Positions 1 through 6,522 of a stretch of 8,091 nucleotides of DNA are shown piece by piece. The position numbers were made by a program, and so were the translations under genes. The stretch comes from Deltaproteobacteria bacterium. GTDB taxonomy: Bacteria; Desulfobacterota; DAOWNY01. Below the pieces are notes generated by a model, which had not been told where the DNA came from, ran no database searches, and saw nothing but the letters and a program-made list of their open reading frames with translations. Position 1 is the first letter of the stretch. Every line of letters starts with the position of its first letter. The stretch lies in the NCBI GenBank assembly GCA_030642325.1, contig DAOWNY010000076.1, forward strand, positions 1 through 8,091. Reading direction: 5' to 3'.

Positions 1-23
1 CAATATTCTCATTTCAGAGATCT

Positions 24-497
24 TTACTTCCTGGGACCCCTTAAGGGATGCCATACTTTTTGGGTAATTACTCTTTTTCCCTGTTCATCTCTTCTAATAA
101 AATAATCCTCATTTATCACTTGCCCTACCTTGAGAATCCATACTGCCTCGGGTTCTGCATCGGGGATCTCCTTCCATGCCTCTGTTATAAACCGGTCCCA
201 GATGGGCCCTGCCCACTCATATTTAGATGGCTCCGCTTTGATCTGATAGGAAATGTTTCTCTTTTTGTTATAAACAAAGATGCTTACCTGCCTTTTATCC
301 CACAAATTTCTCAACATGTTTTTGCTGGTGTTACCTCTCTCAACCATTTCCAGGTAAGCGATTGTCTGCTCATCCAGAGCCAGTAAAGATCCTTTTATTA
401 CCGAATGAGGATTTCCATCCTTGCCGATGGTAGTTAAAATCTTAACGGTATCAGAATCTCTCAATATTTCTATTATCTCCTTGGATAATTTATCCAT
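24..497 (-). CDS. PPOX-family split-barrel flavin-binding protein (short form)
   Basis: This 157-residue protein looks like a pyridoxamine 5'-phosphate oxidase-like (PPOX) split-barrel protein. The N-terminal helix is followed by strand-turn-strand with TIGKDGNPHS (residues 23-32), the usual opening of this fold. SKNMLRNLWDKRQVSIFV (about 58-75) resembles the helix and strand that line the FMN phosphate pocket. Members bind FMN, F420 or heme and reduce or sense small molecules; the cofactor and substrate here cannot be told. It is the last visible gene of the run, 30 bp after the radical SAM gene, so probably cotranscribed. Two adjacent ATG codons exist. I chose the second (495-497) because its GGGAGG site then sits 6 nt upstream, as for most neighbours; the first ATG (498-500) leaves only 3 nt. 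Only 23 bp follow the stop, with no terminator visible. Confidence 0.85.
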   Translation of the reverse strand: MDKLSKEIIEILRDSDTVKILTTIGKDGNPHSVIKGSLLALDEQTIAYLEMVERGNTSKNMLRNLWDKRQVSIFVYNKKRNISYQIKAEPSKYEWAGPIWDRFITEAWKEIPDAEPEAVWILKVGQVINEDYFIRRDEQGKRVITQKVWHPLRGPRK

Positions 498-503
498 CAT
501 CTT

Positions 504-509
504 CCTCCC
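504..509 (-). promoter_or_regulatory. Ribosome binding site that decides the start of the short PPOX gene
   Basis: GGGAGG on the minus strand. Spacing is 6 nt to the ATG at 495-497 and 3 nt to the ATG at 498-500. Five other genes in the window have their purine-rich site exactly 6 nt before the start, which favours the second Met. Confidence 0.6.
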
Positions 510-530
510 GTCCTCACTTTCATTATCAAA

Positions 531-1862
531 TCAAAACAATCTCTGATATTCCGGATAGGTGGCATAGCACTGATTGCTGAGGATATCCGAGCAGATATCT
601 TTTCCGTATTCTTCCAGCAACAGCTCTCTGCCTAATCCGTACTTGGCAAAAAACTCCAGGGGAGGAGGTGTTGCGCCAATTTTATAATAATAAGAACCCG
701 GGGAGATGCTCCAATTGGTCCCCGATGGAACAAAGCCCTTTTGAAATAAAAACTTGTACCCCTTCAAGGCAGATTCCACTCCCTCGTTAAGTTCCGAAAA
801 TCCATAAGGCGGTGGGGCCATCTCAATCCCGGGAACAAAACCCGCACACACATTGCCCCTTCCAAATACCTCTACGGCATCCAGGGATCTTTCCAGAAAA
901 CCATCAAACCCTCCACAATATTTAGCCTTTCCCGGACAAACCAGTTCAAATTTCTCCTTTCCCCATATCTCAAAATAACAACCATAACCGGTAAAGCCCC
1001 CTTCCTTTACCATCTTATACTGCTCCTTACTAAGGGGGGGTCCTACCCAGAAAACAGGTAAGTGATGGTTCGGGTCCCCGGTAGCATCCCTGGTTGCCTT
1101 TAACACCGCCTGCACTAATTCAATATTAAAGTCAATCTCATTCTGGAAATCATTGCGGGGATTCGTGCCTCCCGTAAAAAACATCTCCTGATGTCTCCCC
1201 TTTTCCTGCAAAGCCTCATATACTGCTTCATAAACGTCTTCAGGATCCTTGCGAAGCTTTACCGATCTTCCGATCTTTAGTTGATGTTTTGCGATATAAT
1301 TCATATCGCAAAACTTGCACCCCCGGTCCCCCTTGTCCCAATAATAACAATGTTGAACCGGAATGACATAGAGAAGCCTGCGGCCATGCCCTAATACCTC
1401 CTCCATCAGACGTCCCTTGCTCGTCCTTTTGCCGAAATAACGGGGGGCGGGATCAAAAAAGACCTCCTCAATTGGTTCTCCCTCTGAAAACAGCCAAAAC
1501 TCACCATCTTTTACGTCAATGGTATATGGATCCATCTCCGGGGGTGAAAGAAGAACGGAAGTATAGGTTCCATCCCGGAAAATGATGCTTTCGGGTATCT
1601 TCTGTCCGCTGGTTTCGTCCATCTTGTGCCACTGGAAAAGGATGTAAACATGATACGACACCGGAAGGTCTTGTATCTCCTTTATGGCGGCCGTGGTAAA
1701 GGTCACCCCCCTCCTTAATACATCCTCTTTCAAGAGGATCGTCCTCGGGATTTGGGGATATTTTTCCCTCACCATTTCAAACTCTTCTACTACCCCCATC
1801 TCATCGGCAGGAGTGGGCGGCTGATCCAGACCCAACTCCTTCAGAAGCTTGTATTCTGCCAT
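531..1862 (-). CDS. Radical SAM protein with atypical CX9CX2C motif
   Basis: A 443-residue protein that I read as a radical SAM enzyme. The probable [4Fe-4S]-binding cysteines are C172, C182 and C185 in HCYYWDKGDRGCKFCDM, so the spacing is CX9CX2C rather than the usual CX3CX2C; the aromatic after the middle Cys (CKFC) is typical. FFTGGTNP (228-235) fits the glycine-rich SAM-contacting strand, and VFWVGPP (270-276) a later barrel strand. About 165 residues precede the motif, an unusually long N-terminal region without a fold I recognise. Further cysteines lie at 295, 309, 316, 339, 424 and 432; a second cluster is possible but unproven. The start is supported by GAGGAG 6 nt upstream (1869-1874). 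It lies 17 bp after the small helical-protein gene and 30 bp before the short PPOX gene. The reaction is unknown; radical chemistry on the substrate of the neighbouring flavoenzymes is inference. Confidence 0.85.
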   Translation of the reverse strand: MAEYKLLKELGLDQPPTPADEMGVVEEFEMVREKYPQIPRTILLKEDVLRRGVTFTTAAIKEIQDLPVSYHVYILFQWHKMDETSGQKIPESIIFRDGTYTSVLLSPPEMDPYTIDVKDGEFWLFSEGEPIEEVFFDPAPRYFGKRTSKGRLMEEVLGHGRRLLYVIPVQHCYYWDKGDRGCKFCDMNYIAKHQLKIGRSVKLRKDPEDVYEAVYEALQEKGRHQEMFFTGGTNPRNDFQNEIDFNIELVQAVLKATRDATGDPNHHLPVFWVGPPLSKEQYKMVKEGGFTGYGCYFEIWGKEKFELVCPGKAKYCGGFDGFLERSLDAVEVFGRGNVCAGFVPGIEMAPPPYGFSELNEGVESALKGYKFLFQKGFVPSGTNWSISPGSYYYKIGATPPPLEFFAKYGLGRELLLEEYGKDICSDILSNQCYATYPEYQRLF

Positions 1863-1879
1863 CTCGATCTCCTCTATAT

Positions 1880-2173
1880 TTATTTCTTTCTAGATCCTTG
1901 ATCCAGCAACAGCCGAATTTGATCCCGGAGCTGCCTCAATTTCCCCAAACAAAGACCCTTCTGCCCCGCCTCAGCACTTTCCGACAAACCCTTCATCATC
2001 TCTTCCAACTCCGTTTTCGTTCGCTCTTTAAGGTCTTCTGCGGTAACTGAGGTCTCCAGCTTTGCAAATTCCTCACAAAGAGATTTTAGACCTTTAATTA
2101 TTATTGAGCCAAAACCTTTCTCCCCGGCCAACTCGGTAATGTCGGCAACCTCTTTTAAATATTTTGAAAACAT
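1880..2173 (-). CDS. Small helical protein resembling the N-terminal region of the adjacent PPOX protein
   Basis: A 97-residue protein of unknown function, charged and apparently all helical, with no signal peptide or membrane segment. Residues 48-66, which contain LKE then LEEMMKGL, align with residues 57-75 of the upstream PPOX-family protein (LKE then LEDLMDGL): 8 of 19 positions are identical by eye. It may therefore be a free-standing copy of that protein's extra helical domain, and could pair with it or with another subunit of the cluster. It lies 21 bp after the long PPOX gene and 17 bp before the radical SAM gene, so cotranscription is likely. An AGGAGG site (2185-2190) is 11 nt from the ATG, longer than the 6 nt of its neighbours; no better in-frame start was seen. 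Position inside a tight gene run supports it being real. Confidence 0.75.
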   Translation of the reverse strand: MFSKYLKEVADITELAGEKGFGSIIIKGLKSLCEEFAKLETSVTAEDLKERTKTELEEMMKGLSESAEAGQKGLCLGKLRQLRDQIRLLLDQGSRKK

Positions 2174-2194
2174 AATCCTGCTTGCCTCCTTTTT

Positions 2195-2884
2195 TTACGG
2201 AATTGAAACCCTGATTTCTTCTATTTTTAAAAGACATACCTTCTTCACCATGGCGGCAAAGCCCTTTCCCCCCTCTTTTTCCAAAACTTCCCTCATCCGG
2301 TCAATAACAGGTCCTTCCATCTCCTCCGACTCTAAAGTACAATATACGCGAACCATTTCGGTATCCATGGGATTTCCTTCACTCAATCGAAATCCGGTTA
2401 TAGTTGCCCTGGCGTTGTTACGCAAATTATTCATTGATCTACCCAGCAACATCCAGCCTATCACCACGTGATTATCGTCAACAACAGTAGCAGATCCGCA
2501 AAAGGCGGTGTTTGCCTTCCCCTTTTTATCTACTGTGCTTATGAGGGTAAATCCGTTTCCGTTGATTAATTCCTTCGCCTTTTCAATACCAAAAATCCTT
2601 TTCAATTCAAATATCCGCGCCTGTAACCCCTCCACCATTTTTAAGGAAGCACCTTCGTCCCCTTTTTCCAGTCCATCCATTAAATCCTCGAGGCCATCCC
2701 CCACCGCTTCCTTCAACTTTTCATAATCTCCTTCACTTTGAAGCAAAGGTTCCAACTCCACCATATCTCCCTTAAGGAATTCAATCTTTTCGGAAAGCCC
2801 GCTGCCAAGTTTCTGAACCCGCACCAACCGAAGGGCTTCCTCCAGGTCGTCCACATAGATTAAAAGATCGTAGCCTCCTTCCAT
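2195..2884 (-). CDS. PPOX-family split-barrel protein with N-terminal helical extension
   Basis: A 229-residue protein in two parts. Residues 1 to about 100 are acidic and helical, with DYEKLKEAVGDGLEDLMDGL around 53-72, and match no domain I know. Residues about 104-229 form a PPOX-like split barrel: GFTLISTVDKKGKANTAF (111-128), then VVIGWMLLGRSMNNLRNN (140-157), whose R-S-M-NNLRNN portion resembles the FMN-phosphate-binding segment, then MVRVYCTLES (177-186). Family members bind FMN or related cofactors; activity here is unknown. The helical region resembles the separate 97-residue protein encoded next, which suggests a shared interaction. The GGAGGG site (2891-2896) is 6 nt before the ATG, inside the 18-bp gap after the second oxidoreductase gene, so translation and transcription are probably linked to it. 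The two PPOX proteins of this locus are clearly different subfamilies. Confidence 0.85.
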   Translation of the reverse strand: MEGGYDLLIYVDDLEEALRLVRVQKLGSGLSEKIEFLKGDMVELEPLLQSEGDYEKLKEAVGDGLEDLMDGLEKGDEGASLKMVEGLQARIFELKRIFGIEKAKELINGNGFTLISTVDKKGKANTAFCGSATVVDDNHVVIGWMLLGRSMNNLRNNARATITGFRLSEGNPMDTEMVRVYCTLESEEMEGPVIDRMREVLEKEGGKGFAAMVKKVCLLKIEEIRVSIP

Positions 2885-2902
2885 ATCGTTCCCTCCTTTT
2901 TC

Positions 2903-4564
2903 CTAATAAGAATATCCGTTTTCCACCCAAAATTTATCCAATTTAAAGTCCTCAACAATAACTTTATAGCATGTATAGCCTTGAGAAGCAGAAGCACAGG
3001 CAGTGGGAGGCCATGCCCCTCCCGTGGCATAAAGGCCGGCGATACCGGGGACTTTATGGCGAGCTAATTCCGGCACCGGCCGCCACCTTCCCATCTGAGA
3101 AGGGATGAGATCGATGGTTGCCCAGTTCCCGGTAGGGGCCGTCTGCATTACGTTGCAGCAATCAAGCGGGGTATGGGGTGCGTAACCTATTATATTATCC
3201 CAGGTCATGTTGGGGGCATACTCCTGCCAAGCTTCGATCGATTTTCGGGCGTAACCTTTTTTATACTCCCTCCATTCTTTGTCCGAGAGTTTATCAGCAC
3301 CCAGCACGAAATCTTCTATAAGACAATAATGTTTTCCGGGAGGTGTAAGGGTTGCATCCGTTATGGTCGGAGAATATATGACCGGATTCAATTCATCGGG
3401 CTGCATATTCATTGTCCGCTGGGCATGGTTTCTCACCATCGCATACGGATCCTTGGTCCCCAGCACCAGCCATCCGGTTTTATCGATATCCGGACAAAAT
3501 TCCGCCGCCTTATAATGGGGTAATTCATGAATGGCCCAGTGATACATTACCGCTGTAACCTGCTCACGGGAAAGCCCCTCTACTCTCCTCACAGTTATCG
3601 GGTCAAAATATTCCCTGCCGACAAATTTGAAACAGAGGGTATAGGGATCCAGGGTGGATATTACCAATTTTTTCGCCGCTACCTCTGTTCCGTCGGAAAG
3701 TCTTACCCCGATTGCCCGTCCATTTTCGATCAAGATCTTCTCAACTTCAGTTTCAGTAAATACTTTTCCCCCTTCTTCAATGAAAGTCTTTGAGGCAGCA
3801 TGGGCAGGGCTGTGATTTCCTCCCTTCCAATGCCCAAAGTATAACAGCCATAACAACTGAAATAAAAACGTTACACCCGCCCCTGAAAGCAAAGGATCGA
3901 GTCCCGCCCCCGAGTGGGCGACCCGTAGCAACCCTCCGATCAGCTCATCTGACTCAAAGAGATCCCTTCCCAGCTCCAGAGGAGATTTCACCAGCCAGGA
4001 AGGATCGGCGCCGATCTTCCGGGCCCGGGGGTCGGAAAAAAATTTGAAGAGACTTCTCTCAAATTCATCCGGTTCCGAGAAGGAAGCAGGCACGGGTTCG
4101 TGAAACCACTTGCCGAAAATTGCTTCTTTTAAGTACTCCTCCCATAGTGAAAAGAGAGTAAGCCAGCTGTCGGCATCCCTCTTGGAAAAGCGGCTGATCT
4201 CTCCAGCGCTTTTTTCCTGGGCAGGGTCCAAGGAGAGGGGGCTATAGATGGCAATACAGGTGTGATCCTCCTGAAAAACAGTGCCGTAAGCCACCTGATA
4301 AGGGACATGTTCGCCGCTTAGCTTTGAAAACTGTGGAAAATCTCTCTTAAGAATCTTGTCGTAAAAATCACCTATGTCGCAAGCATGGGTATTGCATACA
4401 AAGCCTGGGACAGAAATCTCCTCACTGGCCCAACTTCCTCCAAGTTCGTGTCTGCTTTCCAATATGGCCGTATCCATCCCCCCGTATTTCTGTAAATACA
4501 TGGCACAAACAAGGCCTTTATTGCCTCCCCCGATTATTATTGCATCATATTTTGCATCCGGCAT
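2903..4564 (-). CDS. FAD-dependent oxidoreductase, phytoene desaturase-like superfamily (copy 2)
   Basis: A 553-residue flavoprotein of the phytoene desaturase / amine oxidase-like superfamily (COG1233 type). The N-terminal Rossmann dinucleotide motif is IIGGGNKG (10-17), ending at the acidic E36, followed by ELGGSWAS (40-47), the usual second FAD contact. The C-terminal FAD segment is GLYATGGAWPPTACASASQGY (about 510-530), where PPTACASAS replaces the PGGG-type turn of classical CrtI. LSGAGVTFLFQLLWLLYF (226-243) is strongly hydrophobic and may dip into a membrane. No signal peptide is seen, so it should act in the cytoplasm or on the inner membrane face. It is about 83% identical to the neighbouring copy without gaps. 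GGGAGG (4571-4576) is 6 nt before the start. Family members desaturate, isomerise or saturate carotenoids, retinoids and other hydrophobic molecules; the substrate here is not known, so no symbol is given. Confidence 0.9.
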   Translation of the reverse strand: MPDAKYDAIIIGGGNKGLVCAMYLQKYGGMDTAILESRHELGGSWASEEISVPGFVCNTHACDIGDFYDKILKRDFPQFSKLSGEHVPYQVAYGTVFQEDHTCIAIYSPLSLDPAQEKSAGEISRFSKRDADSWLTLFSLWEEYLKEAIFGKWFHEPVPASFSEPDEFERSLFKFFSDPRARKIGADPSWLVKSPLELGRDLFESDELIGGLLRVAHSGAGLDPLLSGAGVTFLFQLLWLLYFGHWKGGNHSPAHAASKTFIEEGGKVFTETEVEKILIENGRAIGVRLSDGTEVAAKKLVISTLDPYTLCFKFVGREYFDPITVRRVEGLSREQVTAVMYHWAIHELPHYKAAEFCPDIDKTGWLVLGTKDPYAMVRNHAQRTMNMQPDELNPVIYSPTITDATLTPPGKHYCLIEDFVLGADKLSDKEWREYKKGYARKSIEAWQEYAPNMTWDNIIGYAPHTPLDCCNVMQTAPTGNWATIDLIPSQMGRWRPVPELARHKVPGIAGLYATGGAWPPTACASASQGYTCYKVIVEDFKLDKFWVENGYSY

Positions 4565-4602
4565 TATATTCCTCCCTTAAGCCATCCGAGAAAGGTAATT
4601 TT

Positions 4603-4766
4603 GTAGCAGTTCACGGTTGTTCAGTTGTCAGGATTCGGGAAAAGACTTATCACTTAAACAATCATGAAAAAAACAACGGTCGTCCCCGTGGTTTCGGGTA
4701 TGCTGAAGCTTGCTTGAAAACCTCTGTTGACACCTGCTCCCAATCCCGTAAACTGTGAACAGATAC
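4603..4766. mobile_element. MITE-like element in the intergenic gap between the oxidoreductase copies
   Basis: Imperfect terminal inverted repeats lie at 4603-4618 (GTAGCAGTTCACGGTT) and 4751-4766 (reverse complement GTATCTGTTCACAGTT): 13 of 16 positions match. GTAATT occurs just outside each end (4595-4600 and 4768-4773), like a target duplication, though 2 bases and 1 base lie between it and the repeats. The element is about 164 bp with no coding region I accept. Without it the gap would shrink to roughly 40 bp, like the other gaps here. It is a candidate only: such short imperfect repeats can occur by chance, and no related copy is visible in the window. Confidence 0.35.
4667..4694 (-). 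terminator. Candidate intrinsic terminator between the two oxidoreductase genes
   Basis: Read on the minus strand, AAAC-C-ACGG, a 6-nt loop, then CCGT-T-GTTT form an 8-bp stem with one C/T mismatch, running directly into a tract of seven T. It lies about 80 bp after the stop of copy 1. The stem is modest and mismatched, so termination may be partial. It sits inside the MITE-like element. Confidence 0.4.
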
Positions 4767-4775
4767 CGTAATTGT

Positions 4776-6437
4776 TTAGTAGGAATAACCTTTTTTCTCC
4801 CAAAATCTCTCCAGATTGAAGTCCTCAACAATAACTTTATAACAGGTATATCCCTGTGAAGCAGAAGCGCAGGCAGTGGGGGGCCAGGCCGCTCCGGTGG
4901 CATAAAGACCGCTGATGCCGGGTATTTTATGGCGTGCCAGCTCAGGCACCGGTCTCCACCTTCCTACCTGCGACGGGATAAGGTCTATGGTCGCCCAGTT
5001 CCCGGTCGGGGCCGTCTGCCTTACGTTGCAACAATCAATGGGCATATCGGGCGAGCAACCCACTACATTATCCCAGGTCATGTTGGGGGCGTATTCATGC
5101 CAGGTCTCCATCATCTTCTCATTAAACTCCTTCTTATACTCCCGCCATTCTTTTTCCGAGAGTTGATCCGCCCCCAGCACAAAATCTTCCGTGCCGCAAT
5201 AATGCTTGCCTGGAGGGGCCATGGTGGAATCGGTTATGGTCGGAGCGTAGATTACCGGATTCAATTCATCCGGCTGCATATTCATTGAGCGTTGAGCATG
5301 ATTTCTCACCATTCCGTATACATCCTTATTCCCCAGCACCAGCCATCCGGTTTTATCGATATCCGGGCAAAATTCCGCCGCCTTATAACGGGGTAATTCA
5401 TGAATGGCCCATTGCTGCCAGGCAGCCGTGATTCGCCAGCGGGAAAGCCCCTCTACCCTCCTCACGGTTATGGGGTCAAAATATTCCCTGCCGACAAATT
5501 TGAAACATAGAGTAAAAGGATCTAGTGTCGATATTACCGCCTTTCCCGCCATTACCTCGGTGCCGTCTAAAAGCCTTACCCCATAAGCTTTTCCATCCTT
5601 AATTAAGACTTTCTCAACCTCGGACTCGGTAAAAACCTTTCCCCCTTCCTCGATATAACATTTATAAGCGGCGTGAGCGGCTGAATGGGTACCTCCCTTC
5701 CAATGCCCAAAATATAACAGCCATAACAACTGAAATAGAAACGTTACGCCTGCTCCGGAAAGTAAGGGGTCGAGTCCGGCCCCGGAATGAGTAATCCTGA
5801 GCAACCCTCCAATCAGTTCATCAGACTCAAAGATATCCCTTGCCAGTTCCAGAGGAGATTTCACCAGCCAGGAAGGGTCGGCGCCGATCTTCCGGGCCCG
5901 GGGATCTGCAAAAAACTTGAAGAGACTTCTCTCAAATTCATCCGGTTCCGAAAAGGAAGCGGGCACGGGCTCGTGAAACCATTTGCCGAAAGTTGCTTCT
6001 TTTACGTGTTCCTCCCATAGCGCAAAGAGAGTAAGCCAGCTGTCGGCATCCCTCTTGGAAAAACGGCTGATCTCTCCCGCACTTTTTTCCTGGGAAGGGT
6101 CCGAAGATATGGGGCTATAGATGGCGATGCAGGTGTGATCCTCCTGGAAAATAGTGCCGTAAGCCACCTGATAGGGAACATGCACGCAACCCCGCTCTGT
6201 AAACTGGGGAAAATCCCTCTCAAGAATTCTGACATAAAAATCACCTATATCAGCAGCATGGGTATTGCATATAAAGCCGGGTGCAGCTGATTCCTCGCTG
6301 GCCCAGCTCCCCCCCACTTCGTGTCTGCTCTCGAAAATAGCCGTATTCAAGCCACCGTACTTCTGTAAATACATGGCACAAACAAGGCCTTTATTGCCTC
6401 CCCCGATTATTATTGCATCATATGTTGCATCCGGCAT
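4776..6437 (-). CDS. FAD-dependent oxidoreductase, phytoene desaturase-like superfamily (copy 1)
   Basis: The first of two tandem 553-residue flavoproteins. It shares the landmarks of its neighbour: IIGGGNKG (10-17), E36, EVGGSWAS (40-47), the hydrophobic stretch around 226-243 and the C-terminal FAD segment LYATGAAWPPTACASASQ. Residues 151-176, 217-249 and 311-333 are identical in both copies. Differences cluster, chiefly at 334-342 (WRITAAWQQ here, EQVTAVMYH in the other), 437-447 and 458-467. This suggests the same FAD core and membrane-facing part with a changed substrate pocket or subunit interface; that reading is inference. The AGGAGG site (6444-6449) is 6 nt from the ATG. It follows the DUF1329 gene by 85 bp, which contain an inverted repeat, and is separated from copy 2 by a 211-bp MITE-like gap. 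Desaturation, isomerisation or reduction of a hydrophobic substrate is plausible from the family, but unproven. Confidence 0.9.
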   Translation of the reverse strand: MPDATYDAIIIGGGNKGLVCAMYLQKYGGLNTAIFESRHEVGGSWASEESAAPGFICNTHAADIGDFYVRILERDFPQFTERGCVHVPYQVAYGTIFQEDHTCIAIYSPISSDPSQEKSAGEISRFSKRDADSWLTLFALWEEHVKEATFGKWFHEPVPASFSEPDEFERSLFKFFADPRARKIGADPSWLVKSPLELARDIFESDELIGGLLRITHSGAGLDPLLSGAGVTFLFQLLWLLYFGHWKGGTHSAAHAAYKCYIEEGGKVFTESEVEKVLIKDGKAYGVRLLDGTEVMAGKAVISTLDPFTLCFKFVGREYFDPITVRRVEGLSRWRITAAWQQWAIHELPRYKAAEFCPDIDKTGWLVLGNKDVYGMVRNHAQRSMNMQPDELNPVIYAPTITDSTMAPPGKHYCGTEDFVLGADQLSEKEWREYKKEFNEKMMETWHEYAPNMTWDNVVGCSPDMPIDCCNVRQTAPTGNWATIDLIPSQVGRWRPVPELARHKIPGISGLYATGAAWPPTACASASQGYTCYKVIVEDFNLERFWEKKGYSY

Positions 6438-6454
6438 TATATTCCTCCTAATTT

Positions 6455-6493
6455 ACAACAAAATGAAGGGTCATCAAATATTTTGCGACCCTT
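6455..6493 (-). terminator. Inverted repeat, weak terminator or attenuator candidate
   Basis: AAGGGTC (6466-6472 on the plus strand) and GACCCTT (6487-6493) form a perfect 7-bp stem with a 14-nt loop, one inner G-U wobble possible. In the transcribed direction it is followed by CATTTTGTTG, a poor T-tract. It lies in the 85-bp gap between the DUF1329 gene and oxidoreductase copy 1. It could be a leaky terminator, a processing site or an operator-like repeat. Confidence 0.35.
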
Positions 6494-6522
6494 ATTGATT
6501 ATTTTGGATCATTCCCTCCCTG

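Noticed and set aside
48..386. Plus-strand open frame over the short PPOX gene
   Set aside because: It lies wholly antisense to a gene with a family match and a good ribosome site, and its protein shows no recognisable feature.
4600..4650. Possible minus-strand promoter before copy 2 (CTGACA with TGCTACAAA)
   Set aside because: The -35-like and -10-like boxes would be about 20 bp apart and match poorly, so I do not list it as a feature.
4540..4758. Plus-strand 72-residue frame in the 211-bp gap
   Set aside because: It starts antisense within oxidoreductase copy 2, has no visible ribosome site and reads through the hairpin and inverted repeat.
4628..4903. Minus-strand 91-residue frame crossing the gap and the end of oxidoreductase copy 1
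   Set aside because: It overlaps the true gene in another frame, has no family-like motif, and the gap is better explained as non-coding with a hairpin.
2903..6437. Assigning crtI (phytoene desaturase) to the flavoenzymes
   Set aside because: The C-terminal motif differs from classical CrtI and no phytoene synthase or other carotenoid gene is present; only the superfamily can be supported.
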